A stretch of DNA of 64,000 bases from Arachis hypogaea. Taxonomy: Eukaryota > Streptophyta > Magnoliopsida > Fabales > Fabaceae. Below the pieces are notes generated by a model. The model was given only the letters and a program-made list of their open reading frames with translations. It was not told where the DNA came from and did no database searches. Shown one piece after another: positions 34,657 through 46,185 of this stretch. Both the position numbers and the translations under genes were made by a program. The stretch is from the NCBI RefSeq assembly GCF_003086295.3, contig NC_092053.1, positions 90,244,745-90,308,744 on the forward strand, given 5' to 3'. Within the stretch, counting starts at the first letter, position 1, and every line of letters starts with the position of its first letter.

Positions 34657-35117
34657 TTATGGGTTGATGTGATCAAGCCTATTTGACGTACTTCAAGCCT
34701 AGGATTAGATATTACGTACTTAAGGCTTTGGAAGTAGACTTAATGGGTTGGCCTCTCATAATTATCAATATTTGGTATGTAGACAAGGATGGTGATCTCA
34801 ATTACCTATGTCTAGCCAAGAGTTCTTACTATTTCTTTTATTAGTTCTTGTTGTTTTACTTTCTTGTCATTTATATTTTCTTGTCAAATATCAAATCAAC
34901 CCCCCCTTTGCATTTTTATAGCCAATAATTAAACACTTCATTGCAACTCTTCGTGAGACGACCCGGAGTCCAAATACTCCGGTTATAAATTCATTTGGGT
35001 TTCGTTACTAGTGACAACCTAAATTTTTGCATGAGAGGACTATTGTTGGTTTAGAAACTATACTTTGCAACGAGACTTCAATTGTGAATTCTAAACCGTC
35101 AAAAATTCTCTTCATCA
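34657..35117 (+). repeat. Remnant of 3' LTR of C2
   Basis: Matches the last part of the C1 3' LTR (from about 23375) to CTTCATCA; followed by TSD CGCCT. Confidence 0.9.
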
Positions 35118-35122
35118 CGCCT

Positions 35123-35270
35123 AAAGAATTTTCGACCATCCACGCGGATGCGCCATGTACGCGTACGCGTGGATTGAGTTTTTTCACCCCTCCATACATT
35201 TTCCCGAGAGTTGTGCCTGGAGTGTGCCAACTTTGTGCCCAAAGGTATGCGCACGCGCAGCTTGTGCGGA
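35123..35270 (+). other. B internal fragment between C2 and D1
   Basis: CpG-rich block, colinear with 23841-23985 of the first unit; continues at 39251. Confidence 0.8.
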
Positions 35271-35275
35271 TGCGC
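35271..35275 (+). repeat. TSD of D1 (left)
   Basis: TGCGC, repeated at 39246-39250. Confidence 0.88.
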
Positions 35276-38200
35276 TGTAACAACCCTGATTTTCGAGTAC
35301 GTGAGATCTTTTCTGAAGGCATGGATTTCTACGAAAGATCAGTAAAGGGAACACCTCTGTTATATCATCAAGCATCTCAATCCTTATTATCATTATGTCA
35401 TCCTTAAGCTAGAACCTTTTCCGAGGCAAGCTCGATAACGCGGTCACGAAGAACCTAGTTTTTGAACCGTATCGGTTGGCAGTTTTGATTCTGATTTTCG
35501 TAAATAGTCTCTGTTTGACGAACCGGACTCGATTCATGAGAGGAGCGAGATAATAGTATAATATTATCATTATATTAGTATTAGAACATGCTTGAATGAT
35601 ATTATAAGGTTACCTGGTCTGTTTTTGTTAAAAACAGAAAATCGGTTTAACCGGGTTTACGGTTTACTGGTGTAGCTTAGCACCAGCACTCTCTGATGAC
35701 TTTAGCAATGCTAAGGCCTCATTATACATGTTCTATTCTCATAATAAATATGTTACTAGTGTCATTTATGCTAGTAGCTCAGAAAATAATTTTTAGAGAT
35801 ATTTTTACAAGTGTTCCGATACATCTAGTTTTAGTAGTTGTACACCTGAGATATTTTAATATTATTTTAACCCACCTCCAAGCCAACCAATCACAACTCA
35901 CCTTACACCCCCAAGACCTCCAAGGCTGTCTCATTTCATCATTTTGGCCGAAATTGAAAGGAGAGAAAAGAGAGAAAACTTCATGAACACTTAATCTTCA
36001 AAGCTTGATTTCTTCTGAACCAAAACTCAAATTAAAACTCCGATTTCACCAAAATGATCCTCTCTTCTTCCTTTACATAACCATGTGACTTATCAAGGCT
36101 GAAAATAAGGTGAGATGTCTGTCTCCCTCCCTCTTCAATTCGGTTTTCAAGGAAAACCATGCCAAACATGTGTTTTCTTGATGTTCTTCCTTAGGAATCA
36201 TGCTTAACTTGACTTGAGGGCCAAGAAACATTAATTTTCAGCAAGTCTAAGGTGAGATATCTCTTCCTAACGTGCTGAGGGAGATTTGGTCAGTTGAGAG
36301 TTTGTGGATTTAAAGTTGTTCTTGATGTGTTTTAGGAGGAAAAAGTGCTTAAGGACCACCTGAAAGTCTAACCGAATTTGGAGCAGCAAATCAAGGTAGG
36401 GTGTGACGAATTTAATCTTGATTGATTGTGTTTGAGATGTGTGATTATGATATGGTTTGGTTATGCTTGAAATTGATTGCTTATATGAGTTATTCTTGAT
36501 GAAAGTTTGTTGAAATTTTGATGAAATTTGATGATATTCAAGCTATGAATGTTGTTCTTGAGGGCTGCTGGAAAAACGAACCCTAGGCCTTAAATTGGGG
36601 TTCAATTTGTGCTAAAATCATGTAGAAAAGATGGGATTTTAGTGGCTGAGAATTTATTATGAATTATAGTAAAAATCGGTTGCTGAAAAGACTGAAAAAC
36701 AGGTAAAAACAGAGAAAGAATCTGAGGAATATACGAAGAACACGAAGAACACTTTGAGTGTGGTGAAGAACATTGAAGAACACCTTTTAGATCTTAGAAA
36801 GGGCAAGGAAGTAAATATTTTGGTGTTTGAGGGGTTATTTGGTAATTTCTGAAAGTTAGGGTGGTAAAAGTAGAAATATTAAAAGTTACGGGTGGTAAAA
36901 AGTAAATTTTAAAGGTTAAAGGTAATGTTAAGTTAATTTTCGAAAATATATTAATAAAATAATAAATAATAATAAAATATTAAATAATAATATTTAATTA
37001 AAAATAATATTTTAATAAAAATAATAAAATAATGCGGAAAAGGCAATTTTCTGTAAAAGTTTTAGAAAGACAACTTTAAGCACAGAATCTCATAATTACC
37101 TTCATAAAACACCTAGGGAGTGGTAAGAACATATTAGTGAGGTAAAGATAAATAAAAGATAAAAAGTTAAAGAAAAGATAAATACCAAAGAAAAGTCTGT
37201 AAAGTTTTAACGACAGAAAAACAGACAAAGACTAGTAAACGAACTAGGGCAACTTAGTTAGTACTTGAGTCGCGACTAGGGTTAGGTATTATATGAAAAG
37301 TTAAACTGTTTCAGTATAGACTTAATGAACCTATACTTGGGACAGACTAACTATTCATACAGAAATTTACATAAGCTTTAAATACATACGTTAAACAGAG
37401 AAATCAGAGCAGAGTAAAGAAAACACAGAGAACAGAGTAACCAGAGAAAAGTAAAGAGATACAAAGAAAAGTGTAATCAAAGTAGAGTAAAAAGACAAAG
37501 TGAAAAGAGTAATATGATAAAGAGAAATGGTTTGAGCCAAGATACTGTGAAATTGAAAGATGTAAAGTTTGTATAGTATGATTGAATAGAGAAAGAAAGA
37601 AGTACTGCATAAGAATGTGAAAGTGATGATGAATAATGAGAATGATATTGAATGATGATAATGAGAAAAGAGTAATATAACAAAGAGAATAGAGGAGAAG
37701 AGTATAAAAATAAAGAGTTAAGCCTTGTGGCATGATATTCTATTATATGTTCATCTGATGCTTTTCTATTGGCCCTAGAGGTCTTGTAGGCCCAAGTTCA
37801 CCTACAGTAAGTTATTATTCCTGTAGGCCGAAGTTCACCTGCAGTGAATATCAATTGTGTATCTCAGGGTGTTGCTCCTGTAGGCCGAAGTTCACCTACA
37901 GAGAGTTGTGATACCTGTAAGCCGAAGTTCACTTACAGGGGCGCCATTTCTGTAAGTCGAAGTTCACTTACAGAGGTGCCATTTCTATAGGCCGAAGTTC
38001 ACCTATAGAAAGTTGTTATGTTGTGATTGAACTATTCCTGTAAGCCGAAGTTCACTTACGGGAGTGCTATTTCTGTAGGCCGAAGTTCACCTACAGAAAA
38101 TAAAGCCATATCTAGGACTAGTTCCTAGGTAATGTCGGGTTGCAGGGTGTAAACCGACACGTGAGCTCATGGCCTGCATAGGACAGACATGCATCATACT

Positions 38201-39245
38201 TGGTTGCGCATTTCCTCTGTTATGATTGTTGTTTGAATGTATGCTTTCTTTGTTTTCATTCTATTCTCTGTGTCTGTGTTTTGTTTTATTGTATTCTTTT
38301 GTTTGTGTTTTTCTTTCTATTTTCTCTATTTATCTGTTTCTTCTGTTCACCACTTCTTGGTATTCTGCTATATATATCTGCTAAGCGACACAAATTAATG
38401 AACTTAACTAATAACCCCGACCCTACTAAGAACTCCCCAGTTCTTACCCCTTCTCTCTCCCTTCCCCCTTCAGATGGAAGTAAGAGTACCTTACCATAGT
38501 TCGCTGATGACCGTTCGCAAGAAGAGGATTCTGCTCTAGATAGTCTTATGAGTCTAGGGTGAATATCGTTCTCTGATTATATGTAAATACTGTGAGACCA
38601 GCCAACGTTTGCACCCCTTCGTATGCGCACTTTAACCTAAATCCTGTGTACGAGATTTCTATTTTGTGGATACTTCATGAGGTACCAGAGAGACGTCCTA
38701 TGGAAAAGTCTGATCGTGCAGAGGAGTAGCAGATGATGTTCTATCTTTTGATGACGTTCCACCTGACTTGAGTTGTGAAGACTTAGAACGTACTTTCCCT
38801 CACATTAGTAGTTTAGAGGGACTAGGTGAGTATAGAGTCTAGGCTAGCCTGGGCGCCAGCTTAGGGACTTCTTGAACAGGTCAGGACCTGGGATGTTGTA
38901 TGTTTATATATGTATATAGATATTATTTAGCTATATCTAGGGGTGTTCTAACTAAAAGGCTATACTCTAATAAAGGCTGGATCACGGAATGATATCAACT
39001 GCTTGTGATATATTTATGTATGGTTGTTTATAACTGTTTTATCTGTTATCAGTTGTGAATTACTTATGAATGATTTCGTCTATTAATCCAAATGTTTTCA
39101 AAAAAAAAAAGTACCTCGCAAATTAACTACGTTTTTAACAATGAATCAGGCTCATATGATAAATAATAGATAATAATTAGGAAGACAAGTTGGTAGCGCT
39201 CAATTTCTAGTATGATCATGACGTACCAGAAATTGGGTCGTTACA
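35276..39245. mobile_element. D1: 4-kb element with TG..CA ends, probable solo LTR
   Basis: Starts TGTAACAACCCTGATTTTCG and ends GGGTCGTTACA; the last 11 bases are the reverse complement of the first 11 with one change. 5-bp TSD TGCGC. No long ORF, PBS or gag-pol. A second copy (57869-62003) has the same ends, so the unit is about 4 kb. The simplest reading is a solo LTR of a long-LTR Ty3/gypsy family; a non-autonomous element of another kind is not excluded. Contains an AT-rich stretch (36930-37030) and a hairpin array. Confidence 0.7.
37784..38096. repeat. Hairpin array in D1 (8 units)
   Basis: Each unit is 24 bases: arm CTGTAGG, loop CCGAAGTTCA, arm CCTACAG, or the variant arms CTGTAAG/CTTACAG or CTATAGG/CCTATAG. 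Spacing is irregular (35-57). Arms almost always complement each other; the loop is nearly constant. Units start at 37784, 37821, 37878, 37915, 37950, 37985, 38038 and 38073. Confidence 0.85.
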
Positions 39246-40546
39246 TGCGCCACTCTCGAAATAACCCACCGTCGCGCATGCGTGCCGTACGCGTCCGCGT
39301 CGCTTCCATTTCATCAATCCACGCTTACGTGCACATGACGCACACGCGTGGATTGCCCTGTTTCACTCACTTTCTTTTCTTCTCCTCTTTCCATTTCTTT
39401 CCTTATTCTCTTCTCTTTCCACCCTTCAATCATCATCCAACACTACCAAGCATCATATAACACCATTTCTTTTAGTTAGTTTGTTAGTTTAATTTTTATT
39501 TAACTTTTGTTTTCCATTATAAGTGTTGGATTACTGATCTTGTTTACTGTTTACTGCTGCTGCTTATTGATAGGATGTTAGTTTAACATCATTGGTGTTA
39601 ATTGTCACTGTTAGATTCTTTGTTGAGGTTATATTTGGTTACTTGGTTTGGAATTTTTCATGTTCAACACTTTTGAATACCAAGTACATGTTACATTGCC
39701 TTCATGCTTCTTAACTCTTTTGAATTGCATGTTTTGGCCACCATGCATTCGTCATCTATTGTTAGGCAATTGCATATTATCAATGCATTTTTTTAGGATG
39801 CTTGTTCTAAGTGACCATCACCTATTTCATGCATTGAGATTGTAGAATTGTGAAATTTGATCGAAAGCTTACCTAGTGACATATTTTTGAGCTTTGTAAA
39901 GCTTTGTGGGCCATGCTTGCTATGTGATTGATTTTCACTTCTATCTTCTTTTTCCTAAGCTCCATAGCATCCATGTGTTTCACCTCTATGTCACTTAGGT
40001 GTTGCAACAACTTCAATATGTGTCATTGTTTGATGTGTGAGCTCTTTATACCATTTTGTTTATCAAATTTACTTACACATCAATCAATGTCCATGCATTA
40101 TCCAATTTCACAATTGCTTGATTTTTGCTTGAATGCTTTTATGCTTCTTCACTACTTGTTTGGTTGCCCTTACCCTACAAGTCTTTTGAAGTATTTCAAG
40201 CACACTAGAATGAGTGAAGTGTATGCTTTCTTTTGTGTAAATGTGACATAGCTTTTTATACTAGCGTGTGTGTGTGTTCTAAACCGCGCGTAATTTTAGA
40301 ACCCACACACCTATTTTTCATCAATGTCACACTAATTCGCTCGTTCAATTCTAGTGACTCACCTCATTCTAACAATTCACGCTTCTTTGCTTTTATATTT
40401 TCTCATCTTACGGTGTTTATTTGGTTTTTCATGATTAATGCACCATAAGCAAAAAATGGAAGCGGAAGGAAGAACACGCAGCACCGGTTGACCCACCAGC
40501 TGAAGGTGGCAATTCGGAAAGTCGCCGTACCCCCTTGCTCATTTAG

Positions 40547-40564
40547 TGCACCGAGGACGTTGCA
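40547..40564 (+). other. Mid-element hairpin of B, second unit
   Basis: TGCACCG-AGGA-CGTTGCA, one mismatch at the same stem position as in unit one but with a different base; followed by TTTTAAGTGTGGGGAGG. Confidence 0.65.
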
Positions 40565-42012
40565 AACTTTTAAGTGTGGGGAGGTCGTCCGACCGATCGG
40601 CGTTTTTAGGTGACAAGTTTCTAATCCCAACACTTTTGCATTCCATTTTAGGATTTTTAGTTGTATTTTCTTATTTTGCATATTCATATATTAAGCTTAG
40701 TCAAAATCATGATATTTTCCAAGGATTTTATCTATAGGGCACCCCAATTGATTGGAAAATTTTTTTTTAGAACTTGCTTGAATTATATACTTTGTGGAAC
40801 ATGATTTTTGAGCTAAGAACACAAGCATGTGAGATTTGAGCCTAATTGTGTGGTTACATCATACATAACCACTTATTTTCATTCTTGTGTGCATTATTCT
40901 CTTCTGATGATTATAATCCTTGATTTGTTTAATTCTATTTGTCCATTATTTTGTGTATACATATATTTATATGATTGAGGCCATTGTTCAAATAGCTCAC
41001 TTACCCAAATAAGCCTACCTTTTATCTTCTATTGTTAGCAAATTTGAGCCTATGGTTAACCCATTTGTTCTTAATTGTAGCACATTACAAGCCTAAGTGA
41101 AAAATAATAAATGTCTCTTGTTTGGATCTTTGATTAGCTTAGGCTGGTGAGAGTGTTTATCATTTGATTTTGGGAGAGTTGGGAACATTGGGTAGAGATA
41201 AAAGTGTGTTTGTGTTTTTATTGAAAAATTTTTGGGAATTGGGTACATACTCATGTATTAATCATGTGTAAACCATATGCATTGATGTTCTTGTATACAT
41301 TTTAGTTTGAAAAGAAAAAAGAAAAAAAAAGAAAATATATAGAAAAGAAAGAAAAAGAAAAGCAATAAAAAGGGGACAAAAATGCCCCAAAGTTCAAAGT
41401 TCAATAAAGATCAATGCATGTGTGTGGTAATCAAAAGAGAATGCATGAGTGTGTGAAAAAGTGAAGAATGGGTAGTTAGGTTTGTTTAGAATTGTATAGG
41501 TTGTCATAGGTTAGGTGGGAAGTTTAAGTTAATCAAAGATTCAAATCTCAAGCCCACTTGACCATATGCATCCTACCTTGACCTAGCCTTATTACAACCT
41601 ATGGGAAAGCCCTCATGATATTTGTATGCATACATAAAGTAATTGTTGATTGTTAGATGAAAAATAAATCTTGGAAAGCATGATTAGGGGAGAATTGAGT
41701 GAATCAACCCCATACACTTGAGTGCCTAGAGCGGATACACATCCGGTGAGGGTTCGATCGCTCAATTACATGTCTCCACCCATGATCATCTCTTTTCTTG
41801 TAAGTTTGTAAAATCTTTTTAATAATTCAATTCAATTGAGGGTTGAGTGATTGCTATTGCCTTAGCCCTTGTGTCTGTATATGTATTCTTGGGAATTGAT
41901 TTATTTTGACAAAGTGGATGCATTCATGTAGAAAGATTGCATATAGATAGGTTGCATGTAGTTAGATTGCATTGAATAAATGTTGATGTCCCTTTGCTTC
42001 TTTCTTGATTTT

Positions 42013-42049
42013 AGCATGAGGACATGCTTAGTTTAAGTGTGGGGAGATT
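42013..42049 (+). promoter_or_regulatory. 3' hairpin and PPT of B, second unit
   Basis: AGCATG-AGGA-CATGCT then TTTAAGTGTGGGGAGATT against the right LTR. Confidence 0.72.
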
Positions 42050-43730
42050 TGATAAACCCCGATTTTGTGGTTTATCTTGTGCTTAATTTGGGGGATTTTA
42101 TCACCTTTTCTCACATTTATTCAATGAAATAGCATGGTTTTTCAATTCTCCCTTGATTTGTACTTAAATGTGAAAACATGCTTTTTAGGCCCTAAAATTG
42201 GTGATTTTAATCCACTTTATTTCCATTCGATGCCTTGATGTGTTTGTTGAGTGATTTTAGGTTCATAAGGCAAGTATTGGATGGAAGAAGTGAGAAGAAA
42301 AGCATGCAAAGTGGGAGAACTCATGAAGAAATGAAGGAAGCGTAAAGCTGTCAAGCCGACCTCTTCGCACTCAAACGCCCATAACTTGAGCTACAGAGGT
42401 CCAAATGAGGCAGTTTCAGTTGCGTTGGAAAGCTAACTTCTGGGGCTTTGAAATGATATAAAATTTGCCATATATTGCTTCGCGTCAAGGGGCGCGCACA
42501 CGCACTTTGCGCGCGCGCGCCGATTCTGCCGTGGCCCACTAAGGTGAAATCGCCCCCAGCGATTTCTGAAGCACTTTGGGCCCAACCCAACTCATTTCTA
42601 ATGCTATTTCATGCAAAATTCAAGCTTGGGCAAGGAAGGAGCAATTGTTTGTAGCATTAGCATCATGTAGGTTAGTTTCTAGAGAGAGAAGCTCCCTCTT
42701 CTCTCTAGAATTAGGTTAGGATTAGGTTAATCTCTCATAGATCCATGTTTAATTCCTTGCTTTCATCTTGTTTCTTCTACAATTTCTTGTTCTTACTACT
42801 TGATTCTCTTAGTTCTCATGTTAATTTTACCTTTTATGCTCTTTTATGTTCATGGATGTTCATGTTGAATTTGATTTTCTTTTAATGAAATTTTTTTGAT
42901 GTTTCTTTTATTGATGATTTGAGTTATGATGTTATTTTTCTTGCAATTGGTAGTTGGTAGATTTACATTCCTTGCAATTTTACTATGCTTTCCTTGTATG
43001 CCTTCCAAGTGTTTGATAAAATGCTTGGAAGGATGTTAGAGTAGATTTTGAGCATTCTTGGCTTGGAAAGAGTAGATCTAGAGTAGATCTTGAGTCATGA
43101 AAACCCAACTTATGTTGGTGATCTAGAGTTGTTAGCTAGTATTGTTTCCATTGACGCTAACCTTTTGCTAATTTAATTAGTAAGTTGGTTAGGACTTTTG
43201 GATTGAGATTAGCTAGTCTCGTTAGACTTTCTCCCTATTTGTTGGAGTTGACGTAATGAGATAAATTCTTGTTTATATTTGTGACATGATTAATTAGTTT
43301 TGTTTGACATTCTCCCGATGTGTGAGTTAACTAAATAAGGCGAATTAATCATGCATGACTAGGATAGAAAGCCTATGATCTCAATTCATTGCCATGAATG
43401 TCTCTCTTTATTACTTGCTTTTCTTTATTTACTTGTCCTCTTTAATTACTTGCTTAATTTCCTATTTCGTGTCATTTATTTTAATGCCCTTCTTATCAAC
43501 CCAAAATCCCCTTTACCCCTTCATAGCCAATAAGCATACACTTCATTGTAATTCCTCGTGAGATGACCCGGAGTCTAAATACTTCGGTTAATTCTTATTG
43601 GGGTTTGTACTTATGACAAAACCAAAATTTAATTTGATGTGAGAGTTGTTTGTTGGTTTGGAGCTATGCTTACAACGAAATTCTTCTTTTTATGAGAGAA
43701 ATTCCTAACCAACACGATTCTTGCCTATCA
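42050..43730 (+). repeat. Right LTR of B tandem
   Basis: 1681 bp, TGATAAACCCCG to TATCA, followed by TSD ACAAC (43731-43735). Confidence 0.93.
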
Positions 43731-43735
43731 ACAAC

Positions 43736-44863
43736 ACCCTATATAAAAGAGGGATTTCAATACCACTACTAAAATGTGTGCCGACCTCCAACACAAGGGA
43801 AGTTTTAGAGGAAGTACACAGTGGCATTTGTGGTAATCATCTCGGAGCACAAGCTCTCACAAAAAAAGTACTCCGGGCGGGATTTTATTGGCCAACCCTA
43901 CAAAAGGAAGCTACAGAGTTTGTAAGGACATGCCCACCATGCCAGAAACATGCCAACTTTCACATCGCCCCACCAGAAGAGCTCATCAGCGTAACATCGC
44001 CTTGGCCATTTGCAAAATGGGGACTCGATCTTCTCGGACCCTTTCCCCAGGGATCGGGACAAGTTAAATTCCTCATAGTCGGGGTAGACTATTTCACAAA
44101 GTGGATCGAGGCAGAGCCCCTAGCCAACGCCACTGCTCAAAGGAGCCGGAAATTCCTATATAGGAATATTGTCACAAGGTTTGGGGTTCCATACTCCATC
44201 ACTACAGACAATGGCACCCAATTCACAGACGCGGGCTTCAGAAAGTTAGTAGCCGACTTAAACATAAAACACCAGTTCACCTCCGTTGAACATCCCCAAG
44301 CCAATGGACAAGCCGAAGCGGCCAACAAAGTCATATTGGCTGGGTTGAAACGGAGACTGCAAAATGCGAATGGAGCTTGGGCTGAAGAACTTCCACAGGT
44401 CCTATGGGCATATCGAACTACGCCACATTCCACCACAAACGAATCACCGTTTCGATTAGCGTACGGAGTGGAGGCAATGATCCCAGTAGAGGTCGAGGAA
44501 GGGTCGCCTAAAGTAGTCCACTACAATGAAGAAGCCAACTCTCAACTTCAAAGAGAAGAGCTCGACCTACTTCCGGAAATCCAAGAAAGAGCTCGGATCA
44601 GGGAAGAAGCGCTAAAGCGCCGAATGGCTTCAAGATATAATCAAAAGGTAGTGCCAAGAGGTTTCGCGGAGAATGATCTCATCCTAATCCAAAATGATAT
44701 TGGAACAACTCGACCCGGAGAAGGAAAGTTGGTAGCAAACTGGAAAGGACCCTACCGAGTCATAGAAGTACTTGGGAAGGGCTACTACAGACTATCCGAA
44801 CTCAATGGACGAGAGCTTCCCAGATCGTGGCACGCCTGCAACCTAAGAAGGTACTATAGCTAG
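43736..44863 (+). pseudogene. Integrase of A (separated from pol by B)
   Basis: An open frame of about 375 codons in the phase of RNase H. Zinc-binding part: two His before and within GICGNH, then CPPCQ. Catalytic core: Asp in GLDLLG (44027), Asp in TTDNGTQF (44207), Glu in GQAEAANK (44315), 35 residues after the second Asp as expected for the D,D(35)E family. C-terminal part WKGPYRVIEV..YYRLSELNG. No stop inside, but it lacks its own start and is cut off from the rest of pol. It would have inserted the DNA copy into the genome. Confidence 0.92.
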
Positions 44864-46185
44864 AGAAGGTAAAAGATCTCATCATAGGATGCACTCTTTT
44901 TCCTGAAAAGGTTTTTTAATGAGGCACCAAGTTGAGATCCAGAAATTATCCGACTTAAAAGGATGAAAAACTCCAACATGATATATTTGCACTTTTTTTT
45001 GAATAAAATATATTTTAGATATTCTATAAATTCTCAAGACGCATTAATTTGAAGCATTCATCGTCCGATTATAAAGCAACAGATCGGCAGAAAGTGAAAA
45101 ACAGATTCACTGCACGATCACGATAAAAGACCAATAAAGATGAAAACGCGATTCATCTAAAGGTCGACCAAAGAAAGATAGAAACCACCTTCTACAAATC
45201 GGCAAAGATGAACACAGAATAATGCAAGAAGTTATCGAAAGTGATCCGAAAAAAGAACCTGACGAGGTCTTATGGATTGCTAAATAATAACTTAAAGACT
45301 GGCCGACGTTGAGAAGTCGGACCAAGTCAACCCAAGTTATCAGCAAATCCCTGGAAAGAGGTCTGGCCAACCCTATAAAAGAGGAATTGCTATAACTTAG
45401 AAGAGATAAACGTGACGAAGTCGGTCTCCTACAAACAACAAGTTATAAAAGTAATCCCTAAAAGAGACCTGACAAAGGTCCAAGAAAGAGGATTACAAAA
45501 AAAAACTTAGAAGAGGACGACGTAAAGAAGTTGACCTCCCACAAATAAGTTGTAAAAGTAGTCCCTGAAAGAGACCTGACAAGGGTCCATGAAAGAGGAT
45601 TACAAAAATAACTGGAAAGCGGACCAACGTGAAGAAACCGGTTACGAAGTGCTAGAAATAAATACAAGTAAAAGCGAGAAAACCGAAATACAAGTTGGAC
45701 CCACATATCCACAACCTCAAAGGATCCAAGCTACAAGAAATAAGTACAAAGCAATCTGAAGAGGCCGAGCAGCAAGGCTCTAACACTCTCAAAACCCAGA
45801 AAGGTGTCAAGACAAGTGCAAACAAGCATAATATATAATACAATATTATAACAAGCTTCAAGGTCAGGCCCAAAAAGCTTGAAAGCTACTTGTTGTTTTC
45901 TCAAAATCAAAAGTTGCTAAACAAGCAACCAAAAGGAGTATCAACAGTCAACATAATATTCAAGACTACAAAATAAAGAGTTTAAAAGTCCACAAGTCGG
46001 GCTATCCACACAAATATCCAAGAAAATTCAGCTAAGATCAGAAGACTTCTCGGCAGCATCAGTCTGAGATGAAGGAGGACGAGCCTGAAGAGGCACTGCA
46101 TCCACTGTACCGTCGTCCCTATTCAGAATTTGACAATCGGGATCTAATTCTGGACGAACGATCCCAGCGGGAGGAGCTATAGAAG
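44864..46185 (+). other. Non-coding spacer after integrase of A
   Basis: No supported gene; AAGAGACCTGACAAAGGTCC-like phrases recur at 45463 and 45568, suggesting small internal duplications. Typical of the region between pol and the antisense gene in Tat elements. Confidence 0.6.

Larger units (their letters stand above)
30670..35117 (+). mobile_element. Element C, second copy (internally deleted)
   Basis: Same insertion site and TSD as C1. 5' LTR 30670-32339, PBS at 32343, 5' part of the ORF, the start of R2, then an abrupt switch at 34656/34657 into the last 461 bp of the 3' LTR. Compared with C1 about 5 kb is missing. The junction shares only a C, so the deletion looks like illegitimate joining. 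Confidence 0.9.
39251..42049 (+). other. Non-coding 3' internal region of B, second unit
   Basis: Colinear with 23991-26792. No supported gene. CpG-rich start, A-rich run near 41305-41370, mid hairpin at 40547, and 3' hairpin/PPT at 42013. Confidence 0.7.
10550..43730 (+). mobile_element. Element B: tandem LTR-internal-LTR-internal-LTR
   Basis: Three LTRs (10550-12228, 26793-28472, 42050-43730) share ends TGATAAAC and TATCA. Only the outer two are flanked by the TSD ACAAC (10545-10549, 43731-43735). The middle LTR is followed directly by a PBS and a second full internal region. Each unit without nested insertions has about 5.2 kb of internal sequence with one long ORF and no gag-pol, so the family is non-autonomous. 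Both units carry element C at the same position. The structure is what unequal exchange between LTRs would make. Confidence 0.92.

Noticed and set aside
37784..38096. Regular short repeats that could suggest a CRISPR array
   Set aside because: Plant transposon context, units are self-complementary with constant loops, spacers are short, repetitive and not unique, no cas genes.
35276..39245. D1 as a DNA transposon because of its 11-bp inverted ends
   Set aside because: 5-bp TSD and TG..CA ends fit LTRs better, short inverted ends are normal for LTRs, and no transposase is present; kept as an open alternative only.
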